Origin: an uncultured Mycoplasmatota bacterium
Lineage (GTDB): Bacteria > Bacillota_I > Bacilli_A > RF39 > UBA660
DNA length: 6,402 nucleotides
Reading direction: 5' to 3'
Assembly (NCBI GenBank): GCA_900551925.1
Contig: URXR01000060.1
Location: 1 to 6,402, forward strand
In this document: positions 1 through 4,673 of the stretch, in pieces
Position numbering within the stretch: position 1 is the stretch's first letter
How the letters are laid out: each line of letters opens with the position of its first letter
Program-made: the position numbers and the translations under genes
The notes under the pieces: generated by a model
Databases searched by the model: none
Seen by the model: only the letters and a program-made list of their open reading frames with translations
What the model was told of the DNA's origin: nothing

Positions 1-1289
1 GGGAAGCAACCACATCAAGAAGTTATACAACAGTAAATACCTATGATAATGGAACATATTATGTCTTTGTAAAAGATAATTCAGGAAATGTAAGTGAAGG
101 AAAAGAAGTAGTAATAGATAGAGTAGATAAAACAGCACCAAGCTGTACAATAAGAATAAATCCAAATGGAACAGCGGCACCTTATAAAACATTAACAATA
201 ATGAGTGAAGAAACCAATATAGATTTAAATGGATATAGTTGGGGACATTCAGAATCAAAAGCAGATGTTATAAAAGTAACAGAAAAAGGAGTATATACAG
301 GATATATAACAGACCTAGCAGGAAATCAAGGAAGTTGTAGTGGTACTGTAATAAATATAATAACTGGTATAGCAACAGATGTAATAATATCAAAAGTAGG
401 AACAGATGGTATAGTAGCAGAAGAGCATCCTGAAACTGAGCAATTAGAAGCAACAACAGATTATAGATATACGGGAGAAAATCCTAATAATTATGTAAGT
501 TTTAATAATGAATTATGGAGAATAATTGGAGTATTTCCAACCGATGATGGAACTGGTAATATAGAAAATAGGATAAAAATAATAAGAGATGAATCAATAG
601 GAAGGTATTCATGGGATAATAAAGCGAGTGGCACAGGTTCCTCAACAAGTAGTTATGGAAGTAACGATTGGAGTGATAGTGCTTTACAAATAATATTAAA
701 TAGTGGAGCATATTATAATAGAACAACAGGGAATTGTCCAAGTGGACGAAATGGAGCAACAAAAGCATGTGATTTTAGTACAACAGGGTTAACAGAAGAA
801 GCAAAGAGAATGATAAGTGATGCCAAATGGTATTTAGGAGGAACAAATAGTTTTACAAGTGCGTCAAATGGCTTAGCAAGTCACTTTTACTCATATGAAA
901 GAGGAACAGATGTATATAGCGGAAGACCAACAAACTTTATAGGAGAAGTAGGATTAATGTATCCAAGTGATTATGGGTATGCAACAAGTGGAGGAAGTAC
1001 AACAAGTAGAGAAAGTTGTTTAGCAAAAGAGCTAAAAAACTGGAATAGTTCAAGTTATAGTGATTGCAAGAATAATGATTGGTTATATGATAATAGTAGT
1101 ACTCAATGGACAATGGCTCCGGATTCCGGCAGTTCTTACCTCGTGTTCTATGTGTATTCTGCCGGCAATGTCGTCAACCTCGACGCTTTCAACATCTATG
1201 CCGTCCGCCCAGTCCTTGCTCTAGAATCTACGGTAGAGATAACCGGAGGAACTGGAACAGAAAGTGATCCATATATTTTGGGAATTTGA
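1..1289 (+). CDS. DGR target protein: Ig-like repeats plus C-terminal variable domain (5' end outside window)
   Basis: The frame is open from base 3 to the TGA at 1287-1289 (428 codons seen). The ATG at 201 is internal, because the same frame continues upstream without a stop, so the true start lies before the window. The N-terminal part contains Ig-like beta-sandwich repeats: GTYYVFVKDNSGNVSEG, then a linker DRVDKTAPSC, then GVYTGYITDLAGNQGSC. The C-terminal half (from about base 450) has NNELWRIIGVF, GLMYPSDYGYATSGG, AVRPVLALES and a GGTGTESDPYIL tail. I know this pattern from gut Firmicutes proteins that carry DGR variable repeats, and it probably has a C-type-lectin-like fold. The variable repeat is at 1115-1217. 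Ig-like stalks followed by a variable lectin-like tip suggest an exported, surface-displayed binding protein, but the signal peptide or anchor would lie upstream and is not seen. The ligand is unknown. A terminator follows directly. Confidence 0.85.
   Translation, partial: EATTSRSYTTVNTYDNGTYYVFVKDNSGNVSEGKEVVIDRVDKTAPSCTIRINPNGTAAPYKTLTIMSEETNIDLNGYSWGHSESKADVIKVTEKGVYTGYITDLAGNQGSCSGTVINIITGIATDVIISKVGTDGIVAEEHPETEQLEATTDYRYTGENPNNYVSFNNELWRIIGVFPTDDGTGNIENRIKIIRDESIGRYSWDNKASGTGSSTSSYGSNDWSDSALQIILNSGAYYNRTTGNCPSGRNGATKACDFSTTGLTEEAKRMISDAKWYLGGTNSFTSASNGLASHFYSYERGTDVYSGRPTNFIGEVGLMYPSDYGYATSGGSTTSRESCLAKELKNWNSSSYSDCKNNDWLYDNSSTQWTMAPDSGSSYLVFYVYSAGNVVNLDAFNIYAVRPVLALESTVEITGGTGTESDPYILGI
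1115..1217 (+). repeat. DGR variable repeat (VR)
   Basis: This 103-bp segment aligns without gaps to 1478-1580. There are 85 identities and 18 differences, and 16 of the differences fall where the template has A (changed to T, G or C). The variable bases run from 1122 to 1197 and fall in codons for D, S, Y, L, Y, Y, A, V, L, D, F and Y. Two AAC codons and one AAT codon still match the template. The 3' end, 1200-1212, is an unmutated GC-rich block (GCCGTCCGCCCAG). It acts as the probable initiation-of-mutagenic-homology site, followed by one C/T difference at 1213. The repeat is much richer in GC than its surroundings. It codes for the last variable strands of the target's C-terminal domain. 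Confidence 0.95.
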
Positions 1290-1295
1290 GATAGT

Positions 1296-1331
1296 AGTGT
1301 CCTGCAGGGTAAAATCCTGCGGACACTTTTT
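1296..1331 (+). terminator. Rho-independent terminator after the target gene
   Basis: AGTGTCC-T-GCAGG (1296-1308) pairs with CCTGC-GGACACT (1316-1327), with one bulged T, a 7-base loop and a run of five T's (1327-1331). It starts 7 bases after the stop codon. It separates target-gene transcription from the downstream template-repeat unit. GC-rich hairpins near the VR 3' end help target recognition in some DGRs, so a second role is possible. At 79 bases from VR it is farther away than in the Bordetella phage case. Confidence 0.85.
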
Positions 1332-1386
1332 GGTTTGTTAAAAAGTAGTTGACCTTGTCAAGATTAGTGTGTAAATTTTTTAATAT

Positions 1387-1449
1387 TTTGAGTAATTTTC
1401 ACGCAAATGAATTGAAAAAATCACTAATTTTTGAAATATATGATATAGT
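1387..1449 (+). promoter_or_regulatory. Promoter region of the template-repeat RNA
   Basis: An extended -10 (TG at 1441-1442, TATAGT at 1444-1449) would start transcription near 1456, about 22 bases before TR. The -35 region is poor. TTCACGCAAAT at 1398-1408 and AAATATATGATATAGT at 1434-1449 both recur, with nearly the same spacing, in the promoter region of the RT operon on the other strand (3900-3952). TTCACGCAAA is the right arm of a degenerate inverted repeat whose left half starts at 1387. The promoter is inferred from these matches. Confidence 0.6.
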
Positions 1450-1477
1450 GTATATAGGTATATTGGTATCAAAAAAA

Positions 1478-1580
1478 GGCTCCGAATTCCGGCAACTCTA
1501 ACAACGTGTTCAATGTGAATTCTACCGGCAATGTCAACAACAACAACGCTAACAACATCAATGCCGTCCGCCCAGCCCTT
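1478..1580 (+). repeat. DGR template repeat (TR)
   Basis: This is the 103-bp invariant donor copy of VR. Read in the VR frame it has 14 Asn codons (AAC/AAT) among 34. The A's lie at codon positions 1 and 2, apart from a silent third-position A in CCA. Random change of A therefore gives many amino acids but never a stop. There are 31 A's, and 16 of them differ in the present VR. A run of seven A's (1471-1477) precedes TR. The VR-frame stop TAA follows at 1581-1583, so TR is not itself a useful protein-coding piece. The GC-rich 3' block 1563-1575 is identical to VR 1200-1212. Confidence 0.95.
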
Positions 1581-1721
1581 TAAATAATCTGATTTGATAT
1601 AATGGTTAAGGCTATTATATGTGTATGTTAAAGGACACAGTATATCTATGAGTTTTTACTCTAAATTGAATATATGTAAGGATTTATGATACGTCATAAC
1701 CTATCTGCATATAATGATTTT

Positions 1722-1752
1722 AAGTTAGTACAATTTAAGTGCTAACTTTTTT
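1722..1752 (+). terminator. Terminator of the template-repeat RNA
   Basis: AAGTTAGTAC (1722-1731) pairs with GTGCTAACTT (1739-1748), with one T-G wobble and a 7-base loop. The T-run is 1747-1752. On the minus strand the stem is followed by AAAATC rather than T's, so it should work only for plus-strand transcripts. It would therefore end the TR RNA about 20 bases before the 3' end of the converging RT operon. Confidence 0.75.
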
Positions 1753-1771
1753 AGCTAAATAAATTAGATTA

Positions 1772-2056
1772 TTATTTTATATATATTTTTAAATTATCTA
1801 ATAAAAATCTTTCTATCTTTACTATTTTACTATATTTTTCATAATTATTATTTTTAAAAATTATATGTTTTTCTATTGTTAAATTATCTATAATCAAAAA
1901 ATTTATTCTATTTTTTTCTAAAAGATTTATATTGTAAGAAAATCTTTCAAATATATATTTATCAAAATCAATACAATAATACCCTTTTTTATAAAAAATA
2001 ATTAAGGTATTAGGAAATTTTCTTTTCAAAAAATTATATCTATTTATTAAACTCAT
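1772..2056 (-). CDS. Small DGR-operon protein, possibly MutS domain I-like
   Basis: This is a 94-residue, Lys/Ile/Asn-rich protein and the last gene of the minus-strand DGR operon. Its ATG (2056-2054) overlaps the end of the reverse transcriptase gene by 17 bases, so translation is probably coupled; its own ribosome-binding site is weak. I do not recognise it firmly. Residues 6-30 (RYNFLKRKFPNTLIIFYKKG) follow the opening pattern of MutS domain I, roughly 'LK.kyPd.ll.fr.GdFYe.F'. Residues 45-60 (LLEKNRINFLIID) resemble the later 'L....i.v.i' strand. MutS-like small proteins are a known accessory type in DGRs. No catalytic motif, signal peptide or membrane segment is visible. It could instead be an unrelated small RNA- or DNA-binding protein. 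No clear minus-strand terminator follows. Confidence 0.7.
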   Translation of the reverse strand: MSLINRYNFLKRKFPNTLIIFYKKGYYCIDFDKYIFERFSYNINLLEKNRINFLIIDNLTIEKHIIFKNNNYEKYSKIVKIERFLLDNLKIYIK

Positions 2057-3164
2057 AATACTTATCCATCTCTTTATAAATATTTCTTTTTATCCACCAT
2101 CTAGAGGATAATTTATTACTATGTAAATAATTATTAATACTGGAAAAATAGCTTTCAAAAGTGATTTTTCCAGTATTATAAAGATAATTTACTTCTTTAA
2201 TTCTTTTTAATATTCTTTTTTTAGAACTTTGTTCTAAAGTAATAATAGTTTTAGTATTTATAATCTTATATTTATATCCTAAAAAAACAAATCCTTCTTT
2301 GCAATTAGTTATATGACATTTATTTAAATTTAATTTTAAATTATAAGTCTTTTCTAATTCATTTTTAACTAATAAAAATATTTTTTTTAATTTTTCTTTA
2401 TCTTTATCAATTAAAATAAAATCATCCATATACCTAACATAATATTTAACTTTATAATCATGAACGATTTTATGATCTAATTTATATAAATAAAAAATTG
2501 ATAAAAATTGACTAGTCATATTTCCAATAGGTAATCCTTTATTTTGTTCATAAAAAGGTAATTTATCAAATGGAATATCACTTCTATTTCTAAAAAAACT
2601 TATACTTTTGTTAATATAAGAATAATTAGTGCTATTTAAAATATCACAAATAAAGTTATATTCTTTATTAGATAATTTACCCTTAAGTAAAGACTTTAAA
2701 ATATTATGATCAATAGTATAAAAATATTTAGATATATCCATTTTTAAAATATAAAAATTATTATATTTTTTATTTTTTTCAAGATATTTATTTATTAAAA
2801 CTCTAGCATAAGAAGTACCCATACCAGTTCTTGTTGCAACATTTCTAAAATCTAAGTACTTTTCTAACTTAGGTATTAGATAATGTCTAGTAACATAATG
2901 ATTAATAACTTTATCTTTAATATTTAAAGACATAACTATTCTACATTTTGGTCTAGTAATTAAAAATATATTATACTTACAAGTATAATCTCCTGATGTT
3001 TTATAATTATAAATAGTATTATATATATCATTAATATACATCATTTTGTGTTTTTCAAAAGAATATATTTTCTTTTTGTTCTTAGTGTTTTTCCTTACTT
3101 CATTTTCATATATTTTGAAAATATCTTTCATTAATTTATAATTCATTACTTTTAATCCATCCAT
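2040..3164 (-). CDS. DGR reverse transcriptase
   Basis: This 374-residue enzyme copies the TR RNA into cDNA with errors at template A's. Landmarks in order: RPKCRIV (71-77); KMDISKYF (141-148) with the first catalytic Asp, D143; GLPIGNMTSQ (210-219), where the IGN..SQ form is diagnostic of DGR enzymes rather than the QG..SP of group II intron enzymes; YMDD (245-248) with the other two Asp; FLGY (294-297). The length is normal for DGR RTs, which lack the intron maturase and endonuclease domains. The start may instead be the ATG at 3146-3144 (Met7), which has GGA 9 bases ahead and gives an 11-base overlap with the Avd gene, the same overlap as at the previous junction. It is the third of four overlapping genes. 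TR lies on the opposite strand, which is not the usual arrangement. Confidence 0.95.
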   Translation of the reverse strand: MDGLKVMNYKLMKDIFKIYENEVRKNTKNKKKIYSFEKHKMMYINDIYNTIYNYKTSGDYTCKYNIFLITRPKCRIVMSLNIKDKVINHYVTRHYLIPKLEKYLDFRNVATRTGMGTSYARVLINKYLEKNKKYNNFYILKMDISKYFYTIDHNILKSLLKGKLSNKEYNFICDILNSTNYSYINKSISFFRNRSDIPFDKLPFYEQNKGLPIGNMTSQFLSIFYLYKLDHKIVHDYKVKYYVRYMDDFILIDKDKEKLKKIFLLVKNELEKTYNLKLNLNKCHITNCKEGFVFLGYKYKIINTKTIITLEQSSKKRILKRIKEVNYLYNTGKITFESYFSSINNYLHSNKLSSRWWIKRNIYKEMDKYYEFNK

Positions 3165-3480
3165 AAAGCATCTTATTAATAGTAGTAAGTATATTAGATT
3201 TATTATTAAAGTTTTTTAAAGAAATATAATTCTTTTTATAAGAATACTCTAAATAATAATCAATCATACTAGCACTGACTAAAGCTTTTATTTGAAATTC
3301 TTTTCTTTTCGTGCCATCATAATAATTGGCATAATAAATATATTCTAATAAATGAAAAGCTTCATTTAACATATTTCTTTTGATAACTATATCTTTTTTA
3401 GGAAAATTTATAAGTACTTCATCTAAAGAAGAAATAAGTTTTTTAATTTTAATTACTAATAAAAATCGATTATTTTTCAT
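3136..3480 (-). CDS. avd: Avd-like DGR accessory protein (four-helix bundle)
   Basis: From the ATG at 3480 this is a 114-residue, basic, helical protein. The C-terminal pattern SMIDYYLEYSYKKNYIS, then TINKMLYGWIKS, matches the Avd / four-helix-bundle family. So do the earlier FPKKDI stretch and the helix LNEAFHLLEYIYYA. Avd forms a barrel-shaped pentamer that binds the DGR reverse transcriptase and TR RNA and is required for mutagenic cDNA synthesis in the Bordetella phage system. I chose ATG 3480 over a TTG at 3495 because the TTG lies in the GAGG ribosome-binding site, which sits 9 bases ahead of the ATG. The gene overlaps the upstream gene by 11 bases and runs into the RT gene, as expected for proteins made together. 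The gene symbol rests on family resemblance and position. Confidence 0.85.
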   Translation of the reverse strand: MKNNRFLLVIKIKKLISSLDEVLINFPKKDIVIKRNMLNEAFHLLEYIYYANYYDGTKRKEFQIKALVSASMIDYYLEYSYKKNYISLKNFNNKSNILTTINKMLYGWIKSNEL

Positions 3481-3850
3481 TAATAATTTCCTCAATAAAA
3501 GAGATTATTTGGTCTAATTTCTTTTCGTTTAAATTGGGTAGTTTATCATTAATAGAATATATTCTATCATTCGTTTTCTTTTTTAAAATAGCTTTTTCTA
3601 ATACATAATTATATTTATTTCTATTCTTATAATTCATAACTGTATCATTTAAAGTACCTTTTATTTCATAACTAATATGATTATCTTCTAGAACATTTAT
3701 AACTTTTGGCAAAATGATAGAAGGGAACCCAATTTTACCGTTTGATAATTTATAATCTAATAGATAATTAATAATAAGGGCATCTTCATCAAAAGCATTC
3801 ACAAATTTTCCTATTTGTCTTAACAATACACAATTACTTCTACTTCTCAT
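3470..3850 (-). CDS. MutS domain I-like DGR accessory protein, first gene of RT operon
   Basis: This 126-residue protein starts at ATG 3850 behind a strong GGAGGAG site. The stretch IGKFVNAFDEDALIINYLL (residues 12-30), then GKIGFPSIILPKVINVLEDN (38-57) and ISYEIKG, mirrors MutS domain I ('G.FYe.F.eDA..v...l', 'aGvP...l..yi..L...gy.v'). That is the mismatch-recognition domain, present here without the MutS ATPase. A MutS-like accessory class has been described for some DGRs. Its role is unproven, but nucleic-acid binding, for example to the TR RNA/cDNA or to mismatched VR heteroduplex, is a reasonable guess. No signal or membrane segment is seen. The start is the first ATG after the shared promoter element. 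The 3' end overlaps avd by 11 bases. The assignment is from pattern memory, not a search. Confidence 0.75.
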   Translation of the reverse strand: MRSRSNCVLLRQIGKFVNAFDEDALIINYLLDYKLSNGKIGFPSIILPKVINVLEDNHISYEIKGTLNDTVMNYKNRNKYNYVLEKAILKKKTNDRIYSINDKLPNLNEKKLDQIISFIEEIINEK

Positions 3851-3899
3851 AGCTCCTCCATTTTAAATATTTATTTATATTAGTGATAAATTCAAGTAA

Positions 3900-3963
3900 A
3901 CTATATCATATATTTTAACAGTCTGTAATATTTTTTAGAATATTTGCGTGAAGTTCGCACAAA
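3900..3963 (-). promoter_or_regulatory. Promoter and putative operator of the RT operon
   Basis: On the minus strand an extended -10, TGATATAGT (TATAGT at 3905-3900), implies a start near 3893 and a leader of about 43 nt. AAATATATGATATAGT (3915-3900) and TTCACGCAAAT (3952-3942) are exact copies of the elements in front of the TR RNA, with a 26-bp gap here and 25 there. The distal element is half of an imperfect inverted repeat, TTTGCGTGAA (3943-3952) and TTCGCACAAA (3954-3963), with arms agreeing at 8 of 10. Its centre lies about 60 bases before the start point, where an activator could bind. No consensus -35 is visible. Confidence 0.6.
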
Positions 3964-4301
3964 AGAGTGATTGATTTCATTTTTTTGTGTTTAATTTATT
4001 ATAGCTGCTCCAATTTTTTTATTTGGGTAAATATTTGTTAGAGATCTAAATCTTTTTTATCTATGCTTACCAAAGTATAAATATCTTCTTTTTGTACAAA
4101 AAATCTAGCGTTCTTTATATTAGTGCTAGATTATATACTATCTTTAATACTTTCAAAGACGAAAGAACTCTTTTTTGTTGATAAGTGCAAATTTATTTAA
4201 TTTTAATATTTTGGTATATATTTAAAATGAAATATATAAATTTCTTTTATGAAATTTTATATTTCATTTTTATATTGTATTAAATTTTACTAAATAGTTA
4301 T
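3964..4301. other. Non-coding intergenic stretch between divergent units
   Basis: I find no supportable gene here. It holds poly-T/poly-A tracts, a small inverted repeat TCTAGC/GCTAGA (4104-4109 and 4125-4130), a weak CTTTC/GAAAG hairpin with a detached T-run (4150-4176), and a larger AT hairpin at 4224-4270, listed separately. TTTATATTAGTG occurs at 3874-3885, just outside this stretch, and again at 4114-4125. It separates the minus-strand RT operon from the plus-strand ORF6N gene. Confidence 0.5.
4224..4270. repeat. Long AT-rich hairpin
   Basis: AAAATGAAATATATAAATTTC (arm 4224-4244) pairs with the arm at 4251-4270 across a 6-base loop, with a single one-base bulge. A plus-strand transcript would show a stem of about 20 bp ending in T's, but no plus-strand gene lies directly upstream. 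It could be an insulating terminator for leftward-facing reads of the ORF6N promoter region, or the remnant of a small palindromic element. Pairing is seen; function is not known. Confidence 0.55.
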
Positions 4302-4330
4302 TTTACAAAATATCTTTATTGTTTTATAGT
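4302..4330 (+). promoter_or_regulatory. Sigma-A-type promoter of the ORF6N gene
   Basis: TTTACA (4302-4307) and TATAGT (4325-4330) are separated by 17 bases, the ideal spacing. Transcription would start near 4337, giving a short leader with the GGGAGGA ribosome-binding site at 4348-4354 before the ATG at 4361. Confidence 0.7.
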
Positions 4331-4331
4331 G

Positions 4332-4347
4332 GTATTAATTTTAATAC
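4332..4347. promoter_or_regulatory. Inverted repeat at the ORF6N start point, candidate operator
   Basis: GTATTAA-TT-TTAATAC has perfect 7-base arms with a 2-base centre. It lies over the predicted transcription start, between the -10 and the ribosome-binding site. This placement suits a repressor site, possibly for the ORF6N protein itself. The role is inferred from position only. Confidence 0.45.
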
Positions 4348-4360
4348 GGGAGGACTTGTT

Positions 4361-4669
4361 ATGACTGATTTAATTACAAAAGATAGTATAAGAATAGAAG
4401 ATTTAATATATGAAGTTCGAGGTAAACAAGTAATGTTAGATAAAGATGTTGCTCTTCTTTATAATGTAGAAACTAGAAGAGTTAATGAAGTTATTAAAAG
4501 AAATATAAATAGGTTTCCAGACAGTTTTTGTTTTAAGTTAACTAAAGAAGAGTATAATGTTTTGAGATCGCAAATTGCGACCTCAAACGATAATAGGAGT
4601 CGTGGAGGAACTAGATATTTGCCATATGCCTTAACAGAGCAAGGCGTTATGACAATGTCATTAACTTAA
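4361..4669 (+). pseudogene. ORF6N-domain DNA-binding protein, 5' fragment (disrupted by IS)
   Basis: The gene starts at ATG 4361 behind GGGAGGA (4348-4354). An in-frame TTG at 4319 would lie in the promoter and is rejected. Native codons run to base 4652 (97 residues). The frame then reads six codons into the IS end and stops at 4667-4669. The ORF6N domain is clear: GKQVMLDKDVALLYNVETRR (21-40), VNEVIKRNINRFPDSFCFKL (41-60), and TRYLPYALTEQGVM (84-97). ORF6N proteins resemble phage KilA-N/antirepressor-type DNA-binding factors and occur in prophages and chromosomes. Removing the IS and one copy of the 9-bp duplication joins EQGVM to MLSGLL, giving an uninterrupted gene. The truncated product keeps most of the DNA-binding domain and might still bind, but lacks the C-terminal part. 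Confidence 0.9.
4644..4652. repeat. Left target-site duplication of the IS
   Basis: GCGTTATGA occurs here and again at 6058-6066, directly abutting the two ends of the IS. A 9-bp duplication fits IS4-family insertion. The intact pair shows that this is a simple, recent transposition. Confidence 0.9.
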
Positions 4670-4670
4670 G
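4653..4670 (+). repeat. IS left terminal inverted repeat
   Basis: CAATGTCATTAACTTAAG, matched without mismatch by the right end. The transposase stop codon lies 4 bases inside it. It also supplies the stop TAA (4667-4669) that ends the broken ORF6N frame. Confidence 0.93.
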
Positions 4671-4673
4671 GCT

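Larger units (their letters stand above)
1456..1752 (+). ncRNA. DGR template-repeat RNA (predicted stand-alone transcript)
   Basis: The predicted RNA runs from the start point implied by the -10 at 1444-1449 to the T-run of the hairpin at 1722-1752, about 300 nt. It carries TR near its 5' end (from about nt 23) and then roughly 170 nt of non-coding sequence. In the studied Bordetella phage DGR, the region 3' of TR folds with RT and Avd and provides the cDNA priming site. The 3' segment here (1581-1721) is the natural candidate for that role. It includes a small hairpin TTATGA-TACG-TCATAA (1684-1699) with a UNCG-type tetraloop. Most described DGRs place RT directly downstream on the same strand, whereas here RT is encoded on the opposite strand. 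The end points are predictions. Confidence 0.6.

Noticed and set aside
201..203. ATG as the start of the target gene
   Set aside because: The same frame is open back to base 3 and encodes Ig-like sequence continuous with what follows; no ribosome-binding site precedes this ATG.
268..768. Two minus-strand open frames inside the target gene
   Set aside because: They are Leu/Tyr-rich antisense shadows of the repetitive plus-strand gene, with no homology and no ribosome-binding site.
1219..1238. Small hairpin CTCTA/TAGAG directly after VR as the DGR recognition hairpin
   Set aside because: Only 5 bp with a 10-base loop and not GC-rich; likely chance within coding sequence.
1461..1583. TR as a small protein-coding gene or second target copy
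   Set aside because: The VR-frame reading ends at TAA right after TR and has no start with a ribosome-binding site; the Asn-codon composition is that of a template.
2040..3164. Group II intron or retron reverse transcriptase
   Set aside because: The IGN..SQ motif, absence of maturase/endonuclease domains, an adjacent Avd-like gene and a TR/VR pair all indicate a DGR.
4150..4176. CTTTC/GAAAG hairpin with T-run as a terminator
   Set aside because: The stem is only 5 bp and separated from the T's by 5 bases; no gene ends just upstream.
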